A stretch of DNA of 64,000 nt from Neisseria weixii (GCF_002327085.1 NZ_CP023429.1:2447905-2511904), one strand, 5' to 3'. Shown: positions 40,849 to 50,691, numbered from the stretch's first letter. The notes: a model not told the origin generated them from the letters alone. Numbers and translations: made by a program.

Positions 40849-42096
40849 ATGAAACACACTACTAAAATGAAGCATTTGGTGTCACTTTTGTTTGCAGCAG
40901 GTGTATTCTCAACGAATGCCTCTGCAGCAGGTGTATTCTCAACGAATGCCTCTGCAGCAGATGCGGCTAACTATATCAATATCCAGCCTCGTTCTGTAAC
41001 AAATAATTCGGCCTCGGTTTCTGGTGATTATTCGGTAGCAATCGGAGTGAATACGGTTTCTGAAGGATTGAGTGCCTTAGCCATTGGTTCAAGCGCAAAT
41101 GCTAAAGGCGGATCATCTATTGCTATTGGTGCTAATGCTGTGTCAACAGATACTTCATCTACGGCATTTGGTGAGCAAGCTAAAGCAAACGGTTACCATG
41201 CTATCTCATTGGGTGCCAAGTCGAGCGCAAGTGCTATTGGTGCGACGGCAGTGGGTACTGGAGCGTTGTCTACCGGCGGTTCAGCGACAGCCGTTGGTGT
41301 TAATGCTAACGCAAGTGCTACTGGTGCGACAGCTTTAGGTTTAGGGTCGGCAGCCACCAACGGAAATGCGATTGCTTTGGGTACTAAGGCAAATGCAAGT
41401 GCAGGTGCAGCTGTAGCGGTTGGTCCAAATGCAAAGGCTAGCGGTATTTCTTCTGTTGCTACAGGCGCGAATGCCGATGCTGCTGGTTTGGGCAGTGTGG
41501 CTTCTGGTATGAGTTCAAATGCTGCAGGCGGTGCTTCGGTTGCCTTAGGCCGTGGCGCTTCTGCTACAGAAGATTTATCAGTAGCTTTGGGTGCGCTTTC
41601 TACTACTGAGGCTGCAGTTGGCACAACTGAGGCTACTGTTAATGGTGTGACCTACAGCGGTTTTGCAGGTACTTCCCCAGTTGCTACCGTAAGCGTAGGC
41701 TCGGAAGGTTCTGAGCGCACGATCACTAACGTTGCCGCAGGCCGTATTACGGCAGACAGTACTGATGCGATTAATGGTAGCCAGTTGTACCAAGTTGCTA
41801 GCCGTTCTAATGGAAATGCTTTGGCTATCAATAACCTTAATAACCGTATGGACGATATGGAAGATGATTTGCGTGCCGGTATCGCAGGTGCAACTGCGCT
41901 GGCATTCCTTCAACGTCCTAACGAAGCCGGTAAAAGCTTGGTTTCTGCGGCGGTGGGCGGCTTCCGTGACCAACAAGCCTTGGCCATCGGTTACGCGCGT
42001 AATTCTGATAACAACAAATGGTCTATCAAAGCCGGTGTCGGCGTGAACACCCGGAAAGATGTGAACTGGGGCGGCAGCGTAGGCTATCAATGGTAA
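40849..42096 (+). CDS. YadA-like trimeric autotransporter adhesin
   Basis: Outer-membrane adhesin of 415 residues. The start MKHTTKMKHLVSLLFAAG is chosen for its RBS (AGGGAGA) and signal peptide. A 30-bp tandem duplication repeats AAGVFSTNAS in the signal region. Residues about 55-265 are YadA head repeats of the AIGxxAxAxGxxSxAxG type. The neck/stalk is ITNVAAGRITADSTDAINGSQLYQV cut to NVAAGRITADSTDAINGSQL (about 300). A short coiled-coil and the four-strand YadA anchor (ATALAFLQRPNEAGKSLVSA to GGSVGYQW) close it. The stalk is very short for the family. Confidence 0.88.
   Translation: MKHTTKMKHLVSLLFAAGVFSTNASAAGVFSTNASAADAANYINIQPRSVTNNSASVSGDYSVAIGVNTVSEGLSALAIGSSANAKGGSSIAIGANAVSTDTSSTAFGEQAKANGYHAISLGAKSSASAIGATAVGTGALSTGGSATAVGVNANASATGATALGLGSAATNGNAIALGTKANASAGAAVAVGPNAKASGISSVATGANADAAGLGSVASGMSSNAAGGASVALGRGASATEDLSVALGALSTTEAAVGTTEATVNGVTYSGFAGTSPVATVSVGSEGSERTITNVAAGRITADSTDAINGSQLYQVASRSNGNALAINNLNNRMDDMEDDLRAGIAGATALAFLQRPNEAGKSLVSAAVGGFRDQQALAIGYARNSDNNKWSIKAGVGVNTRKDVNWGGSVGYQW
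40894..40953 (+). repeat. 30-bp tandem duplication in the adhesin signal peptide
   Basis: Two exact copies of a 30-bp unit starting GCAGCAGGTGTATTCTC, at 40894-40923 and 40924-40953. The unit is a multiple of three, so gain or loss changes signal-peptide length without shifting frame. Confidence 0.85.
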
Positions 42097-42151
42097 AACC
42101 TGAGACCGTCGCTTCAGACGGCTTGTTAACAGAACACATAAAGGAAAAATC

Positions 42152-42613
42152 ATGAAATTATCAGTAATTGCATTACCTGTAATCGCCGCTTTGGCTTTGG
42201 CTGCCTGCGGTAACTTGAGCAATGTGACTAAAGAAGGCACCACCGATAATCCGGTATGGCCTGATCCTGCCAAGACCACTTTCCGTCATAATGGTACTCA
42301 AGACGGCTCTTGGCCGAATTGGGACAATGTGCGCCAAATCGAAGCCGGCATGAACAAAGACCAAATCTACAACCTGATTGGCCGCCCGCATCATCAAGAA
42401 GGTTTGTATGGTGTGCGCGAGTGGGATTACTTGTTTAACTACCGTGAAAACGGCGAACACAAAACATGCCAATACAAAATTTTGTTTGATAAAGACAAAA
42501 ATGCACAATCATTCTTCTTTAATCCAGAAGGTTGCGGATCTAAAGAAAAAGAGCCTGTCCGTGAAGTGATTATCCGCGAAGTGGTACAAACCCCTGCCCG
42601 TATCCGTCAATAA
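42152..42613 (+). CDS. BamE/SmpA-OmlA-domain lipoprotein
   Basis: Lipoprotein of 153 residues with signal MKLSVIALPVIAALALAAC (lipobox LAAC). The SmpA/OmlA fold is marked by VRQIEAGMNKDQIYNLIGRP and VREWDYLFNY (about 68-105). It lies 55 bp behind the adhesin gene on the same strand. It may be a dedicated helper for adhesin insertion, distinct from the housekeeping BamE; this is inference from position. A DUS hairpin follows and then the IS. Confidence 0.72.
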   Translation: MKLSVIALPVIAALALAACGNLSNVTKEGTTDNPVWPDPAKTTFRHNGTQDGSWPNWDNVRQIEAGMNKDQIYNLIGRPHHQEGLYGVREWDYLFNYRENGEHKTCQYKILFDKDKNAQSFFFNPEGCGSKEKEPVREVIIREVVQTPARIRQ

Positions 42614-42629
42614 TCGGATGAAGCAATTG

Positions 42630-42655
42630 AGGCCGTCTGAATATTCAGACGGCCT
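42630..42655 (+). terminator. DUS palindrome at the IS copy 2 junction
   Basis: A perfect 26-bp palindrome of two DUS copies that ends exactly where IS copy 2 begins. Confidence 0.65.
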
Positions 42656-43906
42656 GAGACCTTTGCAAAACCCTGCCCATCACAAAAAAGCTTACTTAGG
42701 TTACTAAGCAAGCTTTTTTAACATCAAATATCCCATCATTACCTATAATTCCCTATTTTCGGGCATATTTCCCCCTTTTCACGCAGCAGCAGACACACAA
42801 GCCTGTTGGCCGCTTTCGGCAGGTTGATACCAAACCGCCTTCAAATGACTTTGCGCAGCCACCTTCAACAAACCAAAATAATGCCGCACGGTGGTAGCGG
42901 AATTTACGGTGCAACGTACCAAAGCTTTGTTCCACCCATAGCGCGTTTTCGACAATTGCTTATTTCTTGCCTTATCGTCCTCTGTTAACGGATGGCCCCG
43001 GTGCGCCTTACGCATAATGCCGTCTGAAAGCCCTTTATGTTGCAGTAAGGCTCGATTGGCTTTGCTGTCATATCCTTTGTCGGCATAAACCTTGGTACCT
43101 TCGTCAATTTCTTGAAGCAACGGTTCAAAGTGGTTGCATTCATGTTCGTTGGCCGGTCTGATGTGCAGTTTCTCGATACAGCCTTCATGGCCGGTACGGG
43201 TATGCTGTTTGCAGCCGAGTTTGAACTTGCCGTCCTTCTTTATCCGGCGGGCAGCTTTGTCTTTGCCGGGGGTGTTTTCTGAAACCACACCGTTTTCACC
43301 GGTTTCAATCGCCCGCCGCTGTTTGCCGCCGGCTGTTTGGATAATGGCGGCGTCAATGACGGCTGCTTTGGCATTTTGGACTTTTAAGCCTTTGCCGGTT
43401 AATTGTCGGTTAATCAAATCCAGTAATTAGGCAAGTAGATTGTTTTGTACCGGCCAGTTGCGGTAACGGCAAAGTGTGCTGTGGCCGGGGGTGTCGGGTT
43501 CGTCAAAACCGCAGAAGAGGTAAAAGTCGGTACGGGTAATGAGGCTGTGTTCGAGTTCGGGGGCGGACAGGCTGTGCCATTGGCCGATTAAGACGGCTTT
43601 AAACACGGACAGCAATGAATAGGCGGGACGGCCGCCGTTATGACGGGCATAGCGGCCTTTTTGCTGTTCGGGATAACCGGCAATGGGTTGCCGGCCGGTA
43701 ATGAGCTGAACTTTGAGTAAGCGAAAGCAGTTAAGGTTCTTGCCAACCATGGTTTCGGCAGTTTGAAGAAGCTGCCCATGTAGAAAATCCTCTAAATCCG
43801 GCTTAAAGGGAATTTAGAGGATTTTAGGGTGTTTGGGAAGTATTGGAATTACTTGGTAATTATGGTTGCTTTGTGTGAGGTTTAACAAGGGTTTTGCAAA
43901 GGTCTC
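42656..43906 (-). mobile_element. IS5-family (IS1106-like) element, defective copy 2
   Basis: 1251 bp, inverted ends as in copy 1. Over the stretches I compared it equals copy 1 except for one extra G in the run 43487-43491. That extra G restores the frame TPGHSTLCRYRNWPVQNNLLA, but the TAA after it, the early 4-bp deletion and the shifted VEQSFGT segment remain. Both copies therefore descend from one already dead element. Confidence 0.9.
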
Positions 43907-43937
43907 AGGCCGTCTGAAAATTATTTTTTCAGACGGC
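43907..43937. terminator. DUS inverted pair behind transaldolase
   Basis: Facing DUS copies immediately after the IS right end; serves the convergent tal gene. Confidence 0.6.
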
Positions 43938-43958
43938 TCAATCTATTCTGATCAAACT

Positions 43959-45014
43959 TTAAGCCAACGGCGCCAAAAGTTTATCAAAAGCTTCTTCAAA
44001 CTGCTTCAAGCCGTCTTCCTGCAAACGGGTTGCCAAAGCTTCCAAATCGATGCCGAGTTTTTCTGCTTCGGCCAGTTGCGCCAAGGCTTCATCGGTGTTG
44101 TCGGTCAGCGTGGCTTTGGCGACACCATGATCGACAAAAGCTTTGAGCGTGGCGTCCGGTACGGTATTGACGGTGTGCGCTCCAATCAGGCTGTCAACAT
44201 ATAAGGTATCCGGATAGTCGGGATTTTTCACGCCGGTCGAGGCCCACAATAATTGCACGCGGTTGGCACCTTTGGCGGCCAATTCGGCAAATTCGGCACT
44301 GCTGAAAAACTGTTCCCAATCTTGGTAAGCGGCTTTGGCCAAGGCAATGGCGGTTTTGCCTTTCAAATGTTCTGGTAAGGTTGCATCCAAAGCAGCATCC
44401 ACGCGCGAAATAAAGAAGCTGGCCACCACTTGGATGTGGTCAACAGGCAAACCGGCAGCCACACGCTTGGCAATACCGCGCTGATAAGCGGCATAGGCTT
44501 TCAGGGTTTGCGCGCGGGAAAACAGCAAGGTCAGGTTAATCGACAGGCCGTCTGAAACCAATTGTGCCAACGCTTCAACGCCGGCATCGGTGGCCGGCAC
44601 TTTAATCATCACGTTTTTACGGCCAATGGCATCGTGTAAGCGTTTGACTTCGGCCACAGTACCGGCAGCATCTTTAGCCAATTCCGGCGCGACTTCCAAG
44701 CTGACGAAACCGGTTTTGCCGCCGGTAGATTCGTGTTCGGCCAGCAACACATCGCAAGCCGCCTGAACATCGGCAATTGCCAAGGTCTCGTAGCGCTCTT
44801 TCGGGCTCAAATCTTGTGCTTTCAAAGCGGCTGCTTCATCGGCATACAACGCGTCGCCGGCAAAGGCTTTTTGGAAAATCGCCGGATTGGAAGTCACGCC
44901 GCACACGCCTTGCTTGGCCATTTCGGCCAATTTGCCGCTTTGCACCAGCGATCGGGATAAGTTGTCCAACCAGATTTGTTGGCCTAATGCTTTAACGTCC
45001 GATAAAATAGTCAT
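43959..45014 (-). CDS. tal: Transaldolase
   Basis: Protein of 351 residues of the TalB-like group used in the pentose phosphate pathway. Visible are [13 protein letters not shown] near the N-terminus, the Schiff-base Lys in [14 protein letters not shown] (about 138) and [11 protein letters not shown]. The start [13 protein letters not shown] is taken because AAGGATTC precedes it. The frame is open for 50 more codons upstream, but that part overlaps a Correia element and is not coding. Confidence 0.92.
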   Translation of the reverse strand: MTILSDVKALGQQIWLDNLSRSLVQSGKLAEMAKQGVCGVTSNPAIFQKAFAGDALYADEAAALKAQDLSPKERYETLAIADVQAACDVLLAEHESTGGKTGFVSLEVAPELAKDAAGTVAEVKRLHDAIGRKNVMIKVPATDAGVEALAQLVSDGLSINLTLLFSRAQTLKAYAAYQRGIAKRVAAGLPVDHIQVVASFFISRVDAALDATLPEHLKGKTAIALAKAAYQDWEQFFSSAEFAELAAKGANRVQLLWASTGVKNPDYPDTLYVDSLIGAHTVNTVPDATLKAFVDHGVAKATLTDNTDEALAQLAEAEKLGIDLEALATRLQEDGLKQFEEAFDKLLAPLA

Positions 45015-45061
45015 CTCTGAATCCTTTTTGTTGAGCGGGTTTAGTCTTGTATATTGTTGGC

Positions 45062-45171
45062 ATAGTGAATGAGGCTGAATGGTGCAGGACAAGGACGCAC
45101 CGCAGACCATACAATTTGGTACGGTAAGGTAAGGCAAGCCAACGCCGTCCGGCTTTAAGACCATTCACTAT
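45062..45171. repeat. Correia element (short form)
   Basis: 110 bp with inverted ends ATAGTGAATG / CATTCACTAT, close to the canonical Correia end ATAGTGGATT. The core AGGACAAGGACGCACCGCAG and CAAGCCAACGCCGTCCGG matches the family. It lies between the divergent tal and kdsD genes and may affect their promoters. Confidence 0.75.
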
Positions 45172-45252
45172 CACGATAAATTGTCAAACCGATGGATTTT
45201 CACTATACCTTGATTTCCAGCCTTTGAACAGTATCACACTTTGACGGACATA

Positions 45253-46230
45253 ATGATGACAACGACCGAATCTTACTTACCTTGGGCGCGCGATGTGCTG
45301 CATATCGAAGCGGAAGCCTTGCACGAAATCGCCAATGAGTTGGACGAACATTTTGTTCAGGCCGCCGAGGCCTTGCTGCATTGCCAAGGCCGCGTGGTGA
45401 TTATGGGCATGGGTAAATCGGGTCACATCGCCCGCAAAATGGCTGCTACCATGGCTTCCACCGGCACACCGGCTTTTTTCGTGCATCCCGCCGAAGCGGC
45501 ACACGGCGATTTGGGCATGATTGTCGATGGCGACGTGGTGATGGCGGTGTCAAACTCGGGCGAAAGCGATGAAATTGCGGCGATTATTCCGGCCTTGAAA
45601 CGCAAAAACGTGACCTTAATCTGCATCACCGCCCGCCCGACTTCGACCATGGCACGCCATGCCGACATCCACATCACGGCTTCGGTTTCCAAAGAAGCCT
45701 GCCCGCTCGGTTTGGCGCCGACTTCCAGCACCACCGCCGTGATGGCGCTGGGCGATGCGCTGGCGATTGTGTTGCTGAAAGCGCGCGCGTTCACGCCCGA
45801 TGATTTCGCCCTCAGCCATCCGGCCGGCAGCTTGGGCAAACGCCTGTTGCTGCGCGTGGCCGACATCATGCACGGCGGCGGCAAACTGCCTGCAGTGGTA
45901 TGCGGCACCTTGCTCAAAGACGCGATTGTACACATGAGCGAAAAAGGCTTGGGCATGTTGGCCGTAACCGATCACGAAGGCCGTCTGAAAGGCGTGTTTA
46001 CCGATGGCGACTTGCGCCGCCTGTTCCAACAACGTGATGATTTCAAAGGCTTAACCGTCGACGACATCATGCACACCAAACCGAAAACCATCGCCGCCGA
46101 CAAACTTGCTACCGAAGCCTTGAAACACATGCAGGAAAACCATGTCAATGGCCTCTTAGTCACCGATTCAGACGGTCTGTTAACCGGCGCGCTCAATATG
46201 CATGATTTACTGATGGCGCGTATTGTGTAA
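45253..46230 (+). CDS. kdsD: Arabinose-5-phosphate isomerase
   Basis: About 325 residues. The SIS domain has VIMGMGKSGHIARKMAATMAS (about 50-70, G-M-G-K-S-G motif), AHGDLGM and SNSGESDE. Two CBS domains follow (about 205-320). It converts ribulose-5-phosphate to arabinose-5-phosphate for KDO. The ATG at 45253 or the next at 45256 may be used; an upstream in-frame TTG is less likely. First gene of the KDO / LPS transport run. Confidence 0.9.
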   Translation: MMTTTESYLPWARDVLHIEAEALHEIANELDEHFVQAAEALLHCQGRVVIMGMGKSGHIARKMAATMASTGTPAFFVHPAEAAHGDLGMIVDGDVVMAVSNSGESDEIAAIIPALKRKNVTLICITARPTSTMARHADIHITASVSKEACPLGLAPTSSTTAVMALGDALAIVLLKARAFTPDDFALSHPAGSLGKRLLLRVADIMHGGGKLPAVVCGTLLKDAIVHMSEKGLGMLAVTDHEGRLKGVFTDGDLRRLFQQRDDFKGLTVDDIMHTKPKTIAADKLATEALKHMQENHVNGLLVTDSDGLLTGALNMHDLLMARIV

Positions 46231-46271
46231 GGCTGCAAAACTTTACGCACCGTTTATTCTACCCGAAACGT

Positions 46272-46307
46272 TTCAGACGGCCTTTATGCTAGAATAGGCC
46301 GTCTGAA
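46272..46307 (+). terminator. DUS inverted pair between kdsD and kdsC
   Basis: Facing DUS copies in the 90-bp gap, so kdsC may be transcribed partly independently. Confidence 0.5.
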
Positions 46308-46320
46308 CAAGGAACCCGCC

Positions 46321-46857
46321 ATGCAGAGCTTATCCCCCGAATTGCAACAGCGCGCCGCCGCCATTAAATTGTTGATTTTAGACGTGGACGGCGTGTTGAC
46401 CGACGGCCATATCTACATCCGCGACACCGGCGAAGAAATCAAATCTTTCCACACGCTAGACGGCCACGGCATCAAAATGCTGGCAGCCAGCGGCGTTCAG
46501 ACGGCCATTATTACCGGCCGCGATGCGCCATCGGTCAGCATCCGCGTGCAGCAATTGGGCATTGCCCATTATTTCAAAGGCATTCACGATAAGCGTGCGG
46601 CCTATGCGCAATTACGGGAACAAGCGGGTGTGGCGGAACACGAATGCGCATTTGTCGGCGACGATGTGGTTGATTTGCCGGTGATGGTACGCTGCGGATT
46701 GCCGGTAGCCGTGCCCGAAGCGCATTGGTTTACACGGGAACATGCGGCCTACATCACCCGACGCCCCGCCGGCAAAGGCGCGGTGCGCGAAGTATGCGAT
46801 TTGATTATGCAGACGCAAGGCACGTTGCAGCCTGCTTTGAACGAGTATATCAAATGA
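46321..46857 (+). CDS. kdsC: KDO-8-phosphate phosphatase
   Basis: HAD hydrolase of 178 residues. Motif I is LLILDVDGVLTDG, with AIITGRDAPSV as motif II and FVGDDVVDLPVM as motif IV. It removes the phosphate of KDO-8-phosphate. Its stop overlaps the lptC start (ATGA). Confidence 0.92.
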   Translation: MQSLSPELQQRAAAIKLLILDVDGVLTDGHIYIRDTGEEIKSFHTLDGHGIKMLAASGVQTAIITGRDAPSVSIRVQQLGIAHYFKGIHDKRAAYAQLREQAGVAEHECAFVGDDVVDLPVMVRCGLPVAVPEAHWFTREHAAYITRRPAGKGAVREVCDLIMQTQGTLQPALNEYIK

Positions 46858-47435
46858 AAATAAGATGGCACTACGGTCTCGCTTTTCCTTTGATTCTGGC
46901 TGTCGTGCTCGGCGGCCTGTCGGCTTGGCTCGGCCGTATCAGCGAGATTCAAACGGAAGAAGTACAACTCAATCCCGATGAGCCGCAATATTGGATGGGC
47001 GGTATGGAAGGCAAACGTTTTGATGAGCAAGGTAATTTGCAAGAGCATTTCACCGCTACCGAAGCGTTCCAATTGCCCAACAGCAAAGACGTGCATTTCC
47101 GTTCCCCTAAGCTTGACGTACATCAGCAAGGCAAGCCCGCTTACCAAGTGAAAGGCAAAGAAGGCCTATATAACACCGATACGCGTGTTGCCGTGTTCCA
47201 AAAAGAAGTATTGCTGACCAAACCGGCCGATGCCACCCATCCTGCCGGCACGGTCAAAACCGAATTTATTCATGTCGACACCCGGATCCAGTTTGCCCAA
47301 ACCGAGCATCCGGTTGAATTTACCTACGGTCAATCCCACGGCTCTTCTGTCGGCATGACTTACGACCACACCAAAGGTTTACTCAATTTCCCATCAAAAG
47401 TGAAAGCCACGATTTATGATGCTAAAAATCTTTAA
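46854..47435 (+). CDS. lptC: LPS export protein LptC
   Basis: Protein of 193 residues with one N-terminal membrane helix (about 7-27) and a periplasmic beta-jellyroll, including YQVKGKEGLYNTDTRVAVFQ. It links LptBFG to LptA. Overlaps kdsC and lptA (20 bp), so translation is coupled. Confidence 0.88.
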   Translation: MKIRWHYGLAFPLILAVVLGGLSAWLGRISEIQTEEVQLNPDEPQYWMGGMEGKRFDEQGNLQEHFTATEAFQLPNSKDVHFRSPKLDVHQQGKPAYQVKGKEGLYNTDTRVAVFQKEVLLTKPADATHPAGTVKTEFIHVDTRIQFAQTEHPVEFTYGQSHGSSVGMTYDHTKGLLNFPSKVKATIYDAKNL

Positions 47436-47943
47436 AGCCGCCGCATTGTCCGCCCTGATGATCAGTGCGCCTGCTTTCGCGCTGCAAAGCGACAGCCGCC
47501 AACCGATTCAGATCGAAGCCGATCAAGGCTCGCTCGACCAAGCCAAACAGACTACCACCTTCAGCGGCAACGTCATCATCAAACAAGGCACGCTGAATAT
47601 CAATGCCGCCAACGTTACCGTTTCGCGTAACGACAAAGGCGAACAATTGATGAAAGCCAACGGCTCGCCCGTGCATTTCAGCCAGCAGCTTGACGGCAAC
47701 AAAGGCACGGTCAACGGCCAAGGCAACCAAGTCGAATACGCCTCGGCTACCGGCTTGGTGACGCTTACCGGCAATGCCAAAGTGCAACGCGGTGGGGATG
47801 TCGCCCAAGGCGCGGTGATTACCTACAATATGCGCACCGAAGTCTATACCATTCACGGCGGCTCGAAACAGGCCGGTGTGAAATCACCGGCCAAATCCGG
47901 CCGCGTGAGCGTGGTGATTCAGCCGACTTCGACCAAACAATAA
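47416..47943 (+). CDS. lptA: LPS periplasmic bridge protein LptA
   Basis: Protein of 175 residues with signal peptide ending APAFA. The OstA fold is seen in QPIQIEADQGSLDQAKQTTTF and VEYASATGLVTLTGNA. It forms the periplasmic bridge between LptC and LptD. Two consecutive ATG codons at the start. Confidence 0.9.
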   Translation: MMLKIFKAAALSALMISAPAFALQSDSRQPIQIEADQGSLDQAKQTTTFSGNVIIKQGTLNINAANVTVSRNDKGEQLMKANGSPVHFSQQLDGNKGTVNGQGNQVEYASATGLVTLTGNAKVQRGGDVAQGAVITYNMRTEVYTIHGGSKQAGVKSPAKSGRVSVVIQPTSTKQ

Positions 47944-47947
47944 ACTG

Positions 47948-47990
47948 AGGCCGTCTGAACCTTTTGTTAAACCAAGCTTTCAGACGGCCT
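47948..47990 (+). terminator. DUS inverted pair between lptA and lptB
   Basis: Facing DUS copies in the 79-bp gap. Confidence 0.5.
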
Positions 47991-48022
47991 ATCCAACCTT
48001 GATTCCGCTTAAAGAACAGATT

Positions 48023-48757
48023 ATGACTGCACCAGCCAGCCGCCTTGTCGCCCAAGGCCTGCAAAAAAGTTTCAAAAAACGCCAAGTTGTGGAAGATTTT
48101 TCGCTGGAAATCGAAAGCGGCGAAGTGGTCGGCCTGCTCGGCCCCAACGGCGCGGGCAAAACCACCAGCTTCTACATGATTGTCGGCCTGATTGCTGCCG
48201 ATGGCGGCAGCGTCACGCTCGACGGCCAAGAATTGCGCCACCTGCCGATTCATGAACGTGCGCGCTTGGGCGTAGGCTATCTGCCTCAAGAAGCCTCGAT
48301 TTTCCGCAAAATGACCGTCGAACAAAACATCCGCGCCATTTTAGAAATCAGCCTGAAAGACAAAAGCGGCATCGACGGCGAAATCGACAAACTGTTGGCC
48401 GATTTGAACATCGAGCGTCTTCGCCACAACCCGGCACCATCGTTATCGGGCGGTGAACGACGCCGCGTGGAAATCGCCCGCGTCTTAGCAATGAAACCGC
48501 GTTTTATTCTGCTGGACGAACCCTTCGCCGGTGTCGATCCTTTGGCGGTCATCGATATTCAAAAAATCATCGAATTCCTCAAATCGCGCGGCATCGGCGT
48601 ATTGATTACCGACCACAACGTGCGCGAAACCTTAAGTATTTGTGACCGCGCCTACATCATCAGCGAAGGCACGGTATTGGCTTCAGGCAACCCGGACGAC
48701 TTGGTCAATGACGAAAAAGTACGTGCTGTGTATTTGGGCGAAAATTTCAAATACTGA
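48023..48757 (+). CDS. lptB: LPS export ATPase LptB
   Basis: ABC ATPase of 244 residues with Walker A GPNGAGKTT, Q-loop YLPQEAS, signature LSGGERRR, Walker B FILLDEP and H-loop TDHNVRE. It powers LPS extraction by LptFG. The start MTAPASR is preferred to a TTG eight codons upstream. Confidence 0.94.
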   Translation: MTAPASRLVAQGLQKSFKKRQVVEDFSLEIESGEVVGLLGPNGAGKTTSFYMIVGLIAADGGSVTLDGQELRHLPIHERARLGVGYLPQEASIFRKMTVEQNIRAILEISLKDKSGIDGEIDKLLADLNIERLRHNPAPSLSGGERRRVEIARVLAMKPRFILLDEPFAGVDPLAVIDIQKIIEFLKSRGIGVLITDHNVRETLSICDRAYIISEGTVLASGNPDDLVNDEKVRAVYLGENFKY

Positions 48758-48795
48758 TACCCTGAAACCCGCCTTTTATTGATAAATATGAAAAG

Positions 48796-48854
48796 AGGCC
48801 GTCTGAAAAATAGTAACCACGCTCATTTTGTGGTAACTTATTTCAGACGGCCTT
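48796..48854 (+). terminator. Long DUS hairpin behind lptB
   Basis: Facing DUS copies extended by an inner stem (AGTAACCAC / GTGGTAACT), separating lptB from rpoN. Confidence 0.65.
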
Positions 48855-48931
48855 TCATGTTTCCCCGTAAACGCACGCGGCAACATGGCCGGCACTAAAA
48901 AAATAAACGAAAAACGCAACTTACTTATCCT

Positions 48932-50292
48932 ATGAATCCCAATTTCGGCTTAAAACTCAAGCAAACCCAGCAGCTCAACCAAAGGCTGCAACAAGCCTTG
49001 CGCGTATTGCAGATGTCCAACCAAGACATCGAGCGCGAAGTAGAAGACTGGCTGCAGGAAAACCCCTTACTCGAACGCCCCGAATCTGATGAATTCAGCG
49101 ATGCCGAGCTCAACAACAGCCTTTCCGCAGCCCTACCGCGCAGCAACCAAATCGGCGGCGACGATGCCGAAGATGCTTGGCTCAATGTCGCCGAAGAAGA
49201 AGATTTCAATGCTTATCTGCATGCACAAGTGTGCGAACACCCTCTTTCCCAAACCGAAGCCGCCCACGTCCACATTCTGATTGATTTTCTTGACGATCAA
49301 GGCTACTTTTCCGACAGCCTATCGGAAGTCATCGACCATACGCCGCTGGACTGGATGCTGGATGAAGACGATTTGCAAAACGCGCTCGACATCCTGCAAA
49401 CCTTCGACCCGCCGGGTGTCGCCGCCGCAGACATTACCGAATCCCTTATGCTGCAACTGATGCGCCAGCCCCTTCACCCGAACGCCAACTGGCCGGCCAT
49501 CTGATACAAAGCTCATTTGAACAGCTGGGCAAAAACCGCCAGCAAAATATTCAGCGTTTCCAAAAAATGTATCCCGAATCCACGCCCGAATCCATTCAGA
49601 CGGCCTTGGATTTGATTGCATCACTCAACCCCTACCCCGCCTACGGTTTCGCTTCTGCCGAGCCGACCGCCTACATTCAACCCGACGTATGGGTCAGAGA
49701 AACGGCTGATGGCTGGAAAGTCAGCGGCAACGAAGCGGCTTGGCCTAAAATCCAAATCAACCGCGAATATGCCGAGCTGCTGCAAGACATCGGAGACGCA
49801 TCGCCCGAATGGAAAGAAAAGCTCCAAGAAGCGCGCCAAAAAATAGACAGCTTGGAATTGCGCAAAAGCACGGTTATCCGCTTGGCCGAATACATCGTTG
49901 AGCGGCAAGAAGATTTTTTCATCTTCGGCGAAATCGGCTTGGTACCCATGCTGCTCAAAGATGCCGCCGCCGAATTGGAGCTGGCCGAATCAACCATTTC
50001 AAGAGCCGCCAATCAAAAATATTTAGCTTGCCCACGCGGTTTATTTGCGTTACGCTATTTCTTCACACAAGCAATCAGTACCGACAGCGACAACGAAGGC
50101 GTCAGCCAAGGTGCGGTTAAAGCCATGCTCAAGCAATTGGTTGACAGCGAAAACGCGCACAAACCTCATTCCGATGAAGCCTTGGTGCAGCTCTTAAAAC
50201 AGCAAGGCGTTGAAATTGCCCGCCGCACTGTCGCCAAATACAGGGAGTCACTCGGTATTCCGCCTGCGCACAAGCGCAAGCTTATCGGCTGA
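48932..50292 (+). CDS. rpoN: RNA polymerase sigma-54 factor, one frameshift
   Basis: Joined frames give about 453 residues, normal for RpoN. Region I is MNPNFGLKLKQTQQLNQRL and the following Gln/Leu-rich stretch. The core-binding part runs across the break. The C-terminus has the helix-turn-helix (DAAAELELAESTISRA) and the RpoN box ARRTVAKYRE. The frame changes near 49470-49485; adding one C to the run 49469-49472 gives ..ERQLAGHLIQSSFEQLGKN in frame. If real, the cell lacks sigma-54 and PilR would be idle. If an error, pilS, pilR and rpoN form a working set. The gene is a known pseudogene in gonococcus. Confidence 0.88.
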
Positions 50293-50349
50293 ACACAAGA
50301 TTTTTATGCCCGTCACGTTGGCGGATTTACTCACCGAAGGAGTTTTATT

Positions 50350-50679
50350 ATGAACCCGAAAATTACCGGTCTGAATTTTGATGTTACCGAAGCGATTAAA
50401 AACTATGTGTCTGAAAAATTGGAACGCATCAACCGCCATGCCGCCAATGTGATTTCCGTGACCATTACCCTGTCGGTTGAAAAAGTGAATCAAAAAGCCG
50501 AAGCCGATTTGCACTTGGCCGGTAAAGATTTGCACGTCGAAGCGGTAGAACAAGACATGTACGCCGCGATTGACGTATTAATGGATAAATTGGATCGGGC
50601 GGTGTTGAAGCATAAAGAAAAAAGCAATGATACCCGCGCCCCACGCCCTGCCGATGTGGTTGGCACCGAACAAGAATAA
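50350..50679 (+). CDS. hpf: Ribosome hibernation promoting factor
   Basis: Protein of 109 residues with KITGLNFDVTEAIKNYVSEKL and ADLHLAGKDLHVEAVEQDMYAAID. Short HPF type without the C-terminal dimerisation domain. It binds the ribosome decoding site in stationary phase. Location right after rpoN is conserved in many proteobacteria. Good RBS GAAGGAG. Confidence 0.93.
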   Translation: MNPKITGLNFDVTEAIKNYVSEKLERINRHAANVISVTITLSVEKVNQKAEADLHLAGKDLHVEAVEQDMYAAIDVLMDKLDRAVLKHKEKSNDTRAPRPADVVGTEQE

Positions 50680-50691
50680 ATGCTTATTAAG

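Noticed and set aside
45015..45164. 50-codon upstream extension of transaldolase
   Set aside because: It overlaps the Correia element and lacks similarity to transaldolases; the internal ATG has a good RBS.
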